From Streptomyces novaecaesareae (GTDB lineage: Bacteria; Actinomycetota; Actinomycetes; Streptomycetales; Streptomycetaceae): a DNA stretch of 64,000 nt. The stretch's first letter is position 1. Each line of letters starts with the position of its first letter. Location of the stretch: contig NZ_JNWQ01000044.1 of assembly GCF_000716875.1 (NCBI RefSeq), forward strand, positions 1 to 64,000, read 5' to 3'. The notes beneath the pieces are model-generated. The model had not been told where the DNA came from and searched no databases. It worked only from the letters and a program-made list of their open reading frames with translations. Shown here piece by piece: positions 27,901-38,287 of this stretch. Position numbers and translations under genes: made by a program.

Positions 27901-28524
27901 CCCCGGAACGACCTGCTGTTCGCGTCCGACCGGGAGAAGACCGCCGAGCAGGTCCGGGAGCGGCTCGGCCTGCCCGAGGGCAAGAAGGTGGTGCTCTACG
28001 CACCGACCTGGCGCGAGGACCGGCGCCGGCCGCAGGGCGGCTACCAGATCGACCTGCGGATCGACCTGGCGGCGGCCCAGGCCGCGCTCGGCGACGACCA
28101 GGTGCTGCTGGTGCGCCGGCACGACCTGATGTGCGGCCAGATCCCGGGCGCCGGCAACGGCTACATCTGGGACGTCGGCAGCTACCCCGACATGGCGGAG
28201 CTGCTGCTGATCGCCGACGTGCTGGTGACCGACTACTCGGCGAGCGTGTTCGACTTCGCGTCGACCGGCAAGCCGATGCTCTTCTTCACCCACGACCTGG
28301 AGCACTACCGGGACAACCTGCGCGGTTTCAGCCTGAACTTCGAGGCGGAGGCGCCCGGCCCGCTGCTCCCCACCTCCGAGGAGCTGGTCGCCGCGCTCGG
28401 CCGCGTGGACGAGCTCGCGACCGAGTACGCGGACAAGGCCGCCGCGTTCCGCGAGGCGTACTGCGACCTGGACGACGGCAAGGCCGCCGCCCGGGTGGTC
28501 GACGCGATGCTCCGCAAGGAGTAG
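24952..28524 (+). CDS. Bifunctional GT2 glycosyltransferase / CDP-glycerol glycerophosphotransferase
   Basis: 1190-residue fusion enzyme for a teichoic-acid-like glycopolymer. Residues 1 to about 230 are a GT2 domain (VVPIYNVERYL, VDDGS at 38-42, DSDD at 92-95). Residues about 350-780 are a central beta-rich region seen also in the next protein (HDLYTCDWSGFTVSV). Residues about 810-1190 are a TagB/TagF-type polyglycerolphosphate transferase with TWHGTPLKQVGFD, YAPTWREDRR, VLVTDYSASVFDFASTGKP and FFTHDLEHYRD. It has no signal peptide and should act at the inner face of the membrane. ATG 24952 is followed directly by the GT2 start. It presumably adds sugar and glycerol-phosphate (or polyol-phosphate) units alternately. 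Confidence 0.9.
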   Translation: MAPRLSIVVPIYNVERYLVECLDSIAAQTFTDFECVMVDDGSKDGSAALAEAYAAKDSRFRLVRQVNKGLGAARNTGIRHIDPDSEFLCFVDSDDSMPPSAYELMINTLEETGSDFCTGNVLRFRAVGYYQSGGHLKPFKETRLKTHITEVPALVTDRTAWNKVYRRSFFDAADILYPEGILYEDAPVSVPHHYLAKSVDVLSEPIYHWREREVGEMSITQMRTNPKGLIDRVASVELVRGWLTKQTEPRFAQYLRSYDENTLVEEIPMFFWSVVDGDKEYRDAYLQHVSRLLRAIGPEQVRKLRAPLRLKYHLTLAGRMDELIEQIKYEGESGGGVQARGLLRPYADYPFLRGGRRSVPAGVLKLDNSLVMRSRLYESGWVGGKLQLAGHAYPEQLGASGKHDMVRTLVLRETKGRRVIAVPMKTTYSPEATASCNHDLYTCDWSGFTVSVDPKKLKHRGEWKDGHWRVLVAGAGKGGVYKGRISAGWSDTAQAIPPHWVEPDVRIVPWVRDNFVYLRVETVKARATGLAAHAGRVEVSGAARSGPSFAGARLRLTHLESDREVTVPLELGAPVGSLQPFTASFATSELTAVREAWAELDPVAAERVRDHWDTELLLGDGSSIPLAWDERNAPERLHLPLNPQAPAAEHRALYAKPSPGGYLQFADQVLQPLVDEVSSRGADGFLLSGSFPLPGAHRWELVVRHHWREEEHVYPVEISDGRFRTALPAVPTASFAGRVPLAKGTWNVFFRPVGGAADVLPGAAVMVTPECFDTLPLEVESRGKRIVLERRNHDGLSLEAHAALLPEERAGFRQRRLRTVDYPAARRLPVRDTVLYNVGGDGVYADSPRAVHEELVRRGLALEHLWSSDDMQAELPKSATAIRLWSPEWFEALATAKYVVTSTHLPDFFVRRPDQVVLQTWHGTPLKQVGFDFEKVWFTDSNYLKSLAREVPNWSLLVAGNSWSAPVLRRAFDFKGEILESGSPRNDLLFASDREKTAEQVRERLGLPEGKKVVLYAPTWREDRRRPQGGYQIDLRIDLAAAQAALGDDQVLLVRRHDLMCGQIPGAGNGYIWDVGSYPDMAELLLIADVLVTDYSASVFDFASTGKPMLFFTHDLEHYRDNLRGFSLNFEAEAPGPLLPTSEELVAALGRVDELATEYADKAAAFREAYCDLDDGKAAARVVDAMLRKE

Positions 28525-28543
28525 CCCCCGCGAGTGACCCGAG

Positions 28544-28574
28544 AGGCGCCCGACACCACCGGTGTCGGGCGCCT
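28544..28574. terminator. Terminator after the GT2-glycerophosphotransferase gene
   Basis: Arms 28544-28557 (aggcgcccgacacc) and 28561-28574 pair perfectly around a 3-base loop. It lies 20 bases after the stop codon. The next gene therefore probably has its own promoter in the relatively AT-rich stretch 28600-28740. Confidence 0.85.
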
Positions 28575-28742
28575 TCGCAGGTCCGGAGCCACCCGGAATC
28601 GAAATGGCCCGAATGCCGGGGCAATTCACGAACAAACGTTTCGGGGAAGAATTCCGGAGGGAACCCGAAAAAGCGGGCAGTTTGACCCGGGTGCCATTTC
28701 TGGATGGGATGTGAATTTCCATTCCGAAGGGCTCCGTTCGCC

Positions 28743-31250
28743 ATGCCTGTGCTCACCCGGTTCGTCCTGCCGCACGCCGCTCCCCGGGTCACCACCGGGC
28801 GCCGGGCCGGCGACGAGGACGTGGTGTTCGGGCTGCTGCGCGCGCACTGGCACGGCCGGGGCCTGGAGCTCACCGGCTTCGCCCGCCCGAACGACCTGGA
28901 CACCGGCCGCCCCGGCTCCGCCTGGACCTGGCTCACCCTGCGCCACGGCGACGGCGAGCCACCGGTGCACCTGCGCTCCAGGCCGCGCAGGATGCCCGAG
29001 ATCACCGACGACAGCGCCCAGCCCGAGTACAACCACGACTGGTCCGGCTTCACCGCCCTGGTGCAGCCCGGCCGGCTGCGCCGCGACGGCCGCTGGCTGC
29101 TCGGCGACTGGCAGATCGAGACCACCCTCTTCACCCGCGCCCGCGCCACCCGGGTGCGCCGCCAGTACGGCGCCCTCGCCCCGCACTGGTGCGGCTCCGG
29201 CGAGTACCCGCCGGCCGGCTGGGTGGACCGCGACGTCCGGCTCCAGCCGGGCTTCGAGGACGGCCGGCTGCGGCTGCGGCTGGAACGCCCCGCCGTACGG
29301 ATCACCCGGGCCGCCCGCACCGCCGTCGGACTCGACCTGACCGGCGTCGCCGACTCCTGCCCCGCCGCCACCGTGCTGCGGCTGCGCCACCGGGAGAGCG
29401 ACGCGGTGATCGAGCAGCCGCTCGCCCGCGCCGGCAACACCTTCACCGCCCACCTGCCGTACCGGCCGTTCGCCGCCGAAGGGCGCGGCACCGGCGAACT
29501 GGAGCACTGGGACGCCGAGTTGCTGCGCCCCGACGGCGGCAGCGAACAGCTCTGCCTGGACGAGCGCGGCGGCCCGGTGGCCGGCCAGCACCCGCTGCCC
29601 GACGCCCCGGACCGGGTGCTCTACCTCAAGCACCTCGCCGACGGCCGGCTCCAGGTCTGCGTCCAGCCCGCGGCCGGCCTGGTCGACCGGATCGCCGTAC
29701 GGCCCGACGGCTTCGAGCTGTCCGGCCACTGCCCGGCCCGGGCCCCGGACCGGCTGCAGCTGGTGCTGCGGCACTCCGGCACCGCGAGCGTGGTCCGCGC
29801 CCCGGTCGAGACCGCCCCGGACGGCCGGTTCCGGGCCCGGGTGCCCGCCACCCGCACCGGCTCGGACGGCGCCGCACTACCGCTGCGCAAGGGCATCTGG
29901 GAGGCCGCACTGGAGCCGGCCGACCGCACCGGCCCGGGCCGCCCGCTGCTCGCCGCCCCCGCCGCGCTGCCCGAAGTCCCCGCCAGCACGACGGTCGGCG
30001 GCAAGCAGGTCCTGCTGCAGCGCCGCTGGAACGACACCCTGCTGGTGGACTCCACCCCGGTGCTCACCGCCACCGAGCGCAGCGCCTGGACACAGCACCG
30101 CCAGCGCACCGGGCGGTACCCGGCCGCCCGCCGCGAGCCGCTGCGCGAGGCGGTGCTGTACGACGTGTTCGGCGGCCGCGGCTACGCCGACTCCCCGCGC
30201 GCGGTGCACGCCGAACTCGCGCGCCGCGGCGCACCCCTGGAGCACCTGTGGGTGGTCGACGACGCCCAGGCCGCAGTGCCGGCCGGAGTCACGCCGTTAC
30301 GGATCTGGAGCCCGGAGTGGTACCGGGCCCTGGCCACCTGCCGCTACCTGGTCGGCAACACGCACTTCCCCGACTTCCTGGAGCGCCGCCCCGGCCAGGT
30401 CATCGTGCAGACCTGGCACGGCGCGCCGCTGAAACGGATCGCCCACGACGTCGAGAACCCCTGGCTGGCCGACCACGGCTACCTGGAGGCGCTCGACCGG
30501 GAGACCCCGCAGTGGAGCCTGCTGCTCTCCCCCAGCCCGTTCGCCACCCCGATCCTGCGGCGCGCCTTCCACTACGGAGGAGAGGTGCTGGAGTCCGGCT
30601 ACCCGCGGGGCGACGTGCTCGCCCGCCCGGACGGGCAGGCCGCCGCGGCCGTCCGCCACCGGCTCGGCATCCCCGACGGCAGGCGGATCGTGCTGTACGC
30701 GCCGACCTGGCGCGAGGACCAGCAGCGCCGCGACGGCCACGGCTTCCGGCTCGACCTGCGGCTGGACCTCGACCACGCCCGGCGCCTGCTCGGCGGGGAC
30801 CACGTGCTGCTCGTCCGCCCGCACGCCCACGTGCGCGAGCCGCTGCCCGGCGCCGGCGACGGCTTCCTGTACGACTGCGGGGACTACCCCGACCCGCAGG
30901 AGCTGCTGCTGGTCGCGGACGTACTGGTGACCGACTACTCGTCGATCATGTTCGACTTCGCGATCACCGGCCGCCCGATGTACTTCTTCACCTACGACCT
31001 GGAGCACTACCGCGACACCCTGCGCGGCTTCTACTTCGACTTCGAGTCGGACGCCCCCGGCCCGCTGGTGCCGACCTCGGCCGGACTGCTCGGCGCGCTG
31101 CGCGGGCTCGCCGACGGCGGGGCCGCCCTGCCGCCCGGATACACCGAGCGCTACCGGCGCTTCCGGGCCGAGCACTGCGCCCTGGACGACGGCGGCGCGG
31201 CGCGACGGGTGGTCGACCGGATGCTCGAACTCGGGCGGGCCGCAGGCTAG
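28743..31250 (+). CDS. CDP-glycerol glycerophosphotransferase family protein
   Basis: 835-residue paralogue of the preceding enzyme that lacks the GT2 domain. The N-terminal half holds beta-rich segments matching the centre of the fusion (EYNHDWSGFTALVQP, YPPAGWVDRDVRLQP). The C-terminal half, from about residue 480, is the glycerophosphotransferase domain with TWHGAPLKRIAHD, YAPTWREDQQRR, VTDYSSIMFDFAITGRP and FFTYDLEHYRD. The catalytic His expected in the WHG motif is present. ATG 28743 is chosen over ATG 28704 because the latter has no ribosome site; the former has GAAGGG 11 bases upstream. It likely polymerises or primes the same anionic wall polymer. Donor specificity (glycerol- or ribitol-type) cannot be read. 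Confidence 0.88.
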   Translation: MPVLTRFVLPHAAPRVTTGRRAGDEDVVFGLLRAHWHGRGLELTGFARPNDLDTGRPGSAWTWLTLRHGDGEPPVHLRSRPRRMPEITDDSAQPEYNHDWSGFTALVQPGRLRRDGRWLLGDWQIETTLFTRARATRVRRQYGALAPHWCGSGEYPPAGWVDRDVRLQPGFEDGRLRLRLERPAVRITRAARTAVGLDLTGVADSCPAATVLRLRHRESDAVIEQPLARAGNTFTAHLPYRPFAAEGRGTGELEHWDAELLRPDGGSEQLCLDERGGPVAGQHPLPDAPDRVLYLKHLADGRLQVCVQPAAGLVDRIAVRPDGFELSGHCPARAPDRLQLVLRHSGTASVVRAPVETAPDGRFRARVPATRTGSDGAALPLRKGIWEAALEPADRTGPGRPLLAAPAALPEVPASTTVGGKQVLLQRRWNDTLLVDSTPVLTATERSAWTQHRQRTGRYPAARREPLREAVLYDVFGGRGYADSPRAVHAELARRGAPLEHLWVVDDAQAAVPAGVTPLRIWSPEWYRALATCRYLVGNTHFPDFLERRPGQVIVQTWHGAPLKRIAHDVENPWLADHGYLEALDRETPQWSLLLSPSPFATPILRRAFHYGGEVLESGYPRGDVLARPDGQAAAAVRHRLGIPDGRRIVLYAPTWREDQQRRDGHGFRLDLRLDLDHARRLLGGDHVLLVRPHAHVREPLPGAGDGFLYDCGDYPDPQELLLVADVLVTDYSSIMFDFAITGRPMYFFTYDLEHYRDTLRGFYFDFESDAPGPLVPTSAGLLGALRGLADGGAALPPGYTERYRRFRAEHCALDDGGAARRVVDRMLELGRAAG

Positions 31251-31309
31251 TTCGATCCCGGGCGCGGGGCCTGGCGCGGGCGGCGGTTCGGACGGGTCGG
31301 GTCGTCCAG

Positions 31310-31350
31310 GCGGCTCACGCCGTTCGGGCGGCTCAGGTGGCTCGGGTGGC

Positions 31351-31354
<4 letters not shown>
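31310..31354. repeat. Five degenerate 9-bp tandem repeats
   Basis: Units gcggctcac, gccgttcgg, gcggctcag, gtggctcgg and gtggctcag follow one another without spacing. They lie in the gap between two convergent genes, and the last unit contains the stop codon of the 2H phosphoesterase gene. No terminator hairpin is obvious here, and the function is unknown. Confidence 0.6.
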
Positions 31355-32972
<1,618 letters not shown>

Positions 32973-34298
32973 TCAGGAAACGTCTGCCCCCGGAGGTTCG
33001 GTCAGTGTGACCGCACTCACCCTCACCCGGGCGATCCGCCGGCCCTCGACCTTGGCCACCGTCAGCAGCACCCCGCCGCCGCCCTCCAGCGGGACGCGGA
33101 CCTGGTCGCCGTCCCGGGGCAGCCTGCCGAGCGAGGCCACCAGGCAGCCGGCCACCGTCTCGTACGGGCCCTCGGGCAGGGTGACGCCGGTCTCCTCGGC
33201 GAAGTCGCCGAGGTTGAGCAGGCCGTCCAGCTCCATGCCGCCGCCGGCCAGTCGGCGGGTGGGGGCGGACTCCGGCCGGTCGTACTCGTCCCGGATCTCG
33301 CCGATCACCTCCTCGACCAGGTCCTCCAGGGTGACGATCCCGGCGGTGCCGCCGTACTCGTCCACCACGATGGCCAGGTGGTGGCCCTCGCGGCGCATCT
33401 CCCCCATCGCCTCCAGCACCCGCTTGGTGCCGGGCAGCAGCTTCACCGGGCGGGCCAGGTCACGGACCTTGGCGGCCTGCTCGCCACGCGCGCCGTACAG
33501 GTCGCGGACGTGGACGAAGCCGACCACCGCGTCGGCGCTGCCCTCGACCACCGGGTAGCGCGAGTGCGGGGAGGTGTCGGCCTGGTGCCGTACGGCGGCC
33601 AGCGGGCGCTCGGCGTCCAGGAAGGTCACCTCGGTGCGCGGGACCATCACCTCGCGCAGCTGGCGCTCCCCGGCGGCGAACACATCGGCGATCAACGCCC
33701 GTTCGTCGCTGCCCAGTTCGGTGTTGGTGGCGACCAGGCCGCGCAGTTCCTCGGAGCTCATCGAGCCGCGGCCGGCCGCCGGATCCCCGCCGAGCATGCG
33801 GACCATCAGATTGGTGGAGTGGCCGAGCAGCCAGATCACCGGGCGCAGCACGACCGACATCACGTCCACGACGGGGGCGGCGATGACGGCGATGGACTCG
33901 GCGCGCTGCAGGCCGATCCGCTTGGGCGTCAGCTCGCCGAGCACCAGCGAGACGTAGCTGATCACCAGGGTGAGGCCGACCAGCGCGAGCGCGTCGGCCA
34001 CGCCCTCGGTCAGCCCCGCCCGGACGAACAGCGGGGCGACCTTGCCGGCCAGGGTGTCCGCACCGAAGGCGGCGGACAGGAAGCCCATGCAGGTCACCCC
34101 GACCTGCACGGCGGCCAGGAAGCGGTTCGGGTCGGCGGCCAGGTGCGCGGCCCGGGCCGAGCGCCGGGTGCCGCGCGCCTCCAACGTCCGGATCTGGCCC
34201 TCGCGCAGCGAGATCAGCGAGATCTCGGCGACGTTGAACAGCCCGCCCAGCAGGATGAAGACGAGGACGAGCGCGGCGTCCCCGAGGGTTTCGTTCAC
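32973..34298 (-). CDS. Hemolysin family protein (CNNM/DUF21, CBS pair, CorC_HlyC)
   Basis: 441-residue membrane protein of the CorB/CNNM group, implicated in Mg2+ or Co2+ transport. The N-terminal DUF21 domain (about residues 1-190) has four hydrophobic helices and the family segment ELTPKRIGLQRAE. Two CBS domains follow (about 205-330; start motif VMVPRTEVTFLDAE), then a CorC_HlyC domain to the end (GGMELDGLLNLGDFAEETG). GTG 34298 is the start. Hemolysin is only the historical name; an ion-transport role is better supported in the family. It is the first gene of the likely operon with trpS. Confidence 0.92.
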   Translation of the reverse strand: MNETLGDAALVLVFILLGGLFNVAEISLISLREGQIRTLEARGTRRSARAAHLAADPNRFLAAVQVGVTCMGFLSAAFGADTLAGKVAPLFVRAGLTEGVADALALVGLTLVISYVSLVLGELTPKRIGLQRAESIAVIAAPVVDVMSVVLRPVIWLLGHSTNLMVRMLGGDPAAGRGSMSSEELRGLVATNTELGSDERALIADVFAAGERQLREVMVPRTEVTFLDAERPLAAVRHQADTSPHSRYPVVEGSADAVVGFVHVRDLYGARGEQAAKVRDLARPVKLLPGTKRVLEAMGEMRREGHHLAIVVDEYGGTAGIVTLEDLVEEVIGEIRDEYDRPESAPTRRLAGGGMELDGLLNLGDFAEETGVTLPEGPYETVAGCLVASLGRLPRDGDQVRVPLEGGGGVLLTVAKVEGRRIARVRVSAVTLTEPPGADVS

Positions 34299-34360
34299 AG
34301 CGGGTCAGTGTAGGGCGGCCGGTGCGCGCAGGCGGGCCCCCGCCCCGAGGCGCCGCGTCG

Positions 34361-34414
34361 GAGCGCCGACCGTCGGCACCGGGCCCAGAGCGCCCCGGAG
34401 GCGAGCGGGCGAAT
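34361..34414. repeat. Intergenic direct repeat, copy 1
   Basis: A 54-base sequence from gagcgccgaccgtcggcacc to gcgagcgggcgaat, repeated at 34485-34537 with a few substitutions and one single-base gap. The centre-to-centre distance is about 124 bases. The internal CGACCGTCG palindrome and purine-rich tail are shared. Confidence 0.75.
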
Positions 34415-34484
34415 CCCCGCCCCGAGCCGAAGGGGCGCGCCGGTGCCGAAAGGGAGAGCGCGAGGGAGCGACGCAGGAGCGAGG

Positions 34485-34537
34485 GAGCGCCGACCGTCGG
34501 CGCCGGGTCTGAGCGCCCCGGAGGCGAGCGGGCGAAT
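34485..34537. repeat. Intergenic direct repeat, copy 2
   Basis: Second copy of the repeat at 34361-34414, 53 bases long and about 93 per cent identical by eye. It ends directly at the mdh terminator hairpin. Confidence 0.75.
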
Positions 34538-34539
34538 TG

Positions 34540-34579
34540 CGACGGCCCGCCGCCCCTGGGGAGGGGCGGCGGGCCGTCG
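34540..34579 (-). terminator. mdh terminator, 18-bp perfect stem
   Basis: Arms 34540-34557 (cgacggcccgccgcccct) and 34562-34579 are exact complements with a GGGG loop. It is 23 bases beyond the mdh stop in the transcription direction. Confidence 0.88.
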
Positions 34580-34601
34580 GAAGAGCCGGTGCGGGGTGGG
34601 C

Positions 34602-35687
<1,086 letters not shown>

Positions 35688-35746
35688 TTATCGCAAAGGG
35701 AAGCGTACGCCGCGGGTTCCGGTCTGGCTGATGCGTCACAGACGCA

Positions 35747-35782
35747 CCGCGGCCCCCGCCCGGGTTCGGGCGGGGGCCGCGG
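35747..35782 (-). terminator. Terminator after the DUF3017 gene, 16-bp perfect stem
   Basis: Arms 35747-35762 (ccgcggcccccgcccg) and 35767-35782 pair perfectly around a GGTT loop, 14 bases beyond the stop of the DUF3017 gene. It isolates mdh from the folD-DUF3017 operon. Confidence 0.9.
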
Positions 35783-35795
35783 GAGGCCGGTCCGG

Positions 35796-36221
35796 TCAGT
35801 GCCTGGACCGGCCCATCAGCTGGCCGATGTTGTCGAGCAGCGGGATCTGCAGCCACGGGTTCGGCTGCGCGACCAGGGTCAGCAGCACGATCGACGCGCC
35901 CAGGAAGGTCAGCACGATCACGTCGGTGAAGCGGCTGCGCACCGCCAGCATCCCGACCTCGGGAATCACCAGGCGCAGCACCGCGCCCAGCAGCACGCCG
36001 CCGCCGAGGATCAGCAGCCCGTACTTGAAGCCGTCCTTGAAGTCGGCGAGCCAGGTGACCGCGAGGCCGGCGCCGACCACCAGCAGGACCAGCGTTATCG
36101 GCCACTGCCGCACCGGCAGGGCGTGGTCGCGTCCGAGGGCCGAGGCCGAACCCTCGGGCGGCAGGGTGCCGGTGGTCTTGACCGGCCTGCGCCGGGACCG
36201 CGCCGGTCGCGGTTCAGTCAT
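35796..36221 (-). CDS. DUF3017 domain-containing membrane protein
   Basis: 141-residue protein with a basic, Arg/Pro-rich cytoplasmic N-terminus of about 38 residues and three hydrophobic helices (about 40-58, 68-85, 98-118). The pattern FKYGLLILGGGVLLGAVLRLVIPEVGMLAVRSR is characteristic of DUF3017, an actinobacterial family whose gene regularly follows folD. It starts 19 bases after the folD stop, so they are probably co-transcribed. The function is unknown. Confidence 0.88.
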   Translation of the reverse strand: MTEPRPARSRRRPVKTTGTLPPEGSASALGRDHALPVRQWPITLVLLVVGAGLAVTWLADFKDGFKYGLLILGGGVLLGAVLRLVIPEVGMLAVRSRFTDVIVLTFLGASIVLLTLVAQPNPWLQIPLLDNIGQLMGRSRH

Positions 36222-36240
36222 GCTCGCCGTCCCTGGGGTG

Positions 36241-37095
36241 TCAGATGCCGGCGCGGCGCTCGGCCGCCTCGACGATGTTGTTGAGCAGCATCGCGCGGGT
36301 CATCGGGCCCACGCCGCCGGGGTTGGGGGAGATCCAGCCGGCCACCTCGGCCACGCCCGGGTGGACGTCGCCGACGATCTTGCCCTCGCTGCGGCTGACG
36401 CCCACGTCCAGCACCGCCGCGCCCGGCTTGACGTCCTCCGGCTTGACCAGGTGCGGCACGCCGGCGGCGGCCACGATGATGTCGGCCTTGCGCAGGTGGG
36501 CGCTGAGGTCCCGGGTGCCGGTGTGGCACAGGGTCACCGTGGCGTTCTCGCTGCGGCGGGTCAGCAGCAGGCCGATCGAGCGGCCGACGGTGATGCCGCG
36601 GCCGACCACGACCACCTCGGCGCCGTTGATCTCGACGTCGTGGCGGCGCAGCAGCTCGACGATGCCCAGCGGGGTGCAGGGCAGCGGGCCGTCGATGCCC
36701 AGGGCGAGCCGGCCCAGGGAGGTCGGGTGCAGGCCGTCCGCGTCCTTGTCCGGGTCCATCAGCTCCAGGACCGGGTTCTGGTCCAGGCCCTTGGGCAGCG
36801 GCAGCTGGACGATGTAGCCGGTGCAGGCCGGGTCGGCGTTGAGCTCGCGGACGACGTTCTCGACGTCCTCCTGGGTGGCGGTGGCGGGCAGCTCGCGCTG
36901 GATCGAGGCGATGCCGACCTCGGCGCAGTCCTTGTGCTTCCCGTTCACGTACCAGCGGCTGCCCGGGTCGTCGCCGACCAGGACGGTGCCGAGGCCGGGC
37001 GTGACGCCCTTCGCCTTGAGGACCGCCACGCGGGCGGCGAGTTCGGACTTGATCGCGGCGGCGGTGGCCTTGCCATCGAGAATCTGGGCAGTCAT
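36241..37095 (-). CDS. folD: Bifunctional methylene-THF dehydrogenase / methenyl-THF cyclohydrolase
   Basis: 284-residue cytoplasmic enzyme that interconverts 5,10-methylene-, methenyl- and 10-formyl-tetrahydrofolate, supplying formyl groups for purine and fMet synthesis. The catalytic YVNGKHKDC (Tyr and Lys), the substrate segment QLPLPKGLD, the NADP loop GRGITVGRS and the signature [14 protein letters not shown] are all present. ATG 37095 is chosen; the open frame extends upstream to 37341 but is low in similarity. The 10-formyl-THF product feeds PurN and PurH encoded 1-3 kb away. Confidence 0.96.
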   Translation of the reverse strand: MTAQILDGKATAAAIKSELAARVAVLKAKGVTPGLGTVLVGDDPGSRWYVNGKHKDCAEVGIASIQRELPATATQEDVENVVRELNADPACTGYIVQLPLPKGLDQNPVLELMDPDKDADGLHPTSLGRLALGIDGPLPCTPLGIVELLRRHDVEINGAEVVVVGRGITVGRSIGLLLTRRSENATVTLCHTGTRDLSAHLRKADIIVAAAGVPHLVKPEDVKPGAAVLDVGVSRSEGKIVGDVHPGVAEVAGWISPNPGGVGPMTRAMLLNNIVEAAERRAGI

Positions 37096-37571
37096 GACCC
37101 CATTCTCCCGGATCGCGGCCGGTCGCCGTACCACGGTCGGCGCGGAGACCGGACGGGTACGGAAGGTCGGGGCGACGTTGCGGTTGCGCCACAGTCTCGA
37201 CCCGGCGCGGGAACCGGCTGGACAGGGCGCCGCCGTCCGGATCACGATAAGCGGGCATTCCCGCCGCGATCCGGCCCGGTGACGGGCCGACGGATCCCGC
37301 GGCGGGACGTACCCGGGGGAAAGAGCCAGTGATCCGACCACAGCAGACCGAGCAGCCCGCGCGCCGTCGCGGTGCCTTCACCGCGCCGCGTCCGTCCCGG
37401 CCCGGGCTCGCCTGTCCACCGCGCTGCTGAACCGGCCGCACCGCCCGTCACCGCCGCCGGGCTGTCACTGTGCCCGGATACCGTCCCGTTCCGTCGCCGA
37501 CCCGACTCGCGACCGCAACCGGGGCCTCCGCCGTCCCGTCCCCGCGTCCCCGTAACTGCCCGGAGGCATCC
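37096..37571. other. 476-base divergent intergenic region with a large hairpin
   Basis: The region lies between divergent folD and the membrane-protein gene at 37572. No convincing protein frame was found. A long imperfect hairpin at 37260-37306 is its main structure. Because the flanking genes diverge, neither needs a terminator here, so a small RNA or a short untracked transcript is possible. The 3' part (37380-37560) is pyrimidine-rich leader for the 37572 gene. Confidence 0.5.
37260..37306. other. Imperfect 19-bp hairpin in a divergent intergenic region
   Basis: The left side cccgccgcg-atcc-ggcccg (37260-37278) pairs with the right side (37283-37306) through stems of 9, 4 and 6 base pairs interrupted by GAC and CC bulges, with a GTGA loop. 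It could be the terminator of a small RNA on either strand or a structured leader. Confidence 0.45.
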
Positions 37572-38180
37572 ATGAGTTACCCGCCCGACCCGAACAACCC
37601 GTACGGCCAGCCGCCGGCCGCCCCCGGCTACGGCTACCCGCAGCAGGCCCCGCCGGTCGCCTACGGCTACCCGCAGCAGGCCCCGGGCTACGGCTACCCG
37701 CCGGTGGCCCAGCCGCCGTCCATGCCGGGCCTGGTGATGACCACCCGGGTGCTGCTGTTCGTCGTGGGCGGTGTGCAGGTCCTGCTCGCGGGCTTCCTGA
37801 TCATCGTCGCCGCGGGTGCCAAGAAGGTCGCCAACGAGCACAGCACGGGCAGCGACACCGCGATCTTCGGCAACGCCGCGGCCGGCGTGCTGCTGGTCCT
37901 CGGGGTCGTGTACCTGCTCGCCGCGGTGCTCTCCATCACGCTCGGCGCGAAGTTCGGCAAGGGCGGCCCGGCGACCCGGATCACCACCATCGTGTACGCC
38001 TCGATCGCCCTGCTGCTCGGCCTGCTCGTGCTGGCCGGCGCGGTCACCGGGAGCGCCCAGGCCAACGGCGCCGGGTTCGGTGTGATCGTCGGCGTGCTGT
38101 GGATCGCGATCTGCATCATCTGGATCGTCGCCATGAGCACCCGGGACGGCGTGGCCTGGTTCAACCGGCCGCGCTACTGA
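37572..38180 (+). CDS. Hypothetical membrane protein with Pro/Gly/Tyr-rich N-terminus
   Basis: 202-residue protein of unknown function. Residues 1-50 are a low-complexity cytoplasmic region with repeats of the type YGYPQQAP, common in actinobacterial membrane proteins. Four hydrophobic helices follow (about 57-78, 95-117, 128-150, 162-182), ending in a short charged tail. ATG 37572 has GGAGG 5 bases upstream. It has its own terminator, shared with purH, and no evident operon partner. Confidence 0.8.
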   Translation: MSYPPDPNNPYGQPPAAPGYGYPQQAPPVAYGYPQQAPGYGYPPVAQPPSMPGLVMTTRVLLFVVGGVQVLLAGFLIIVAAGAKKVANEHSTGSDTAIFGNAAAGVLLVLGVVYLLAAVLSITLGAKFGKGGPATRITTIVYASIALLLGLLVLAGAVTGSAQANGAGFGVIVGVLWIAICIIWIVAMSTRDGVAWFNRPRY

Positions 38181-38215
38181 CCGGTCCGCACCGGCAGGTC
38201 CGCACGGTACGACGG

Positions 38216-38255
38216 AGCGGCCCGGCTCCCTCCTCGGAGGGGACCGGGCCGCTCT
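38216..38255. terminator. Bidirectional terminator between the membrane-protein gene and purH
   Basis: Arms gagcggcccgg (38216-38226) and ccgggccgctc (38245-38255) are exact complements, and the 18-base interior has further pairing potential. It lies between convergent genes. Confidence 0.8.
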
Positions 38256-38287
38256 GTCATGTCGTCATGCAGTCGGCGGGCTCAGTG

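Larger units (their letters stand above)
34299..34601. other. Gene-free region with direct repeats and the mdh terminator
   Basis: This 303-base gap holds the promoter of the CNNM gene on the minus strand, two copies of a 54-base repeat and the mdh terminator hairpin. Short open frames here in both directions consist of repeat-derived Arg/Glu/Ala/Pro-rich sequence and are not credible proteins. Confidence 0.7.

Noticed and set aside
23821..28722. Minus-strand open frame of over 1600 codons spanning the GT2-glycerophosphotransferase gene
   Set aside because: Only its last 333 codons (from GTG 24819) encode a recognisable protein. The rest is the complement of a well-supported plus-strand gene and has no domain or start signal, a usual effect of very high GC.
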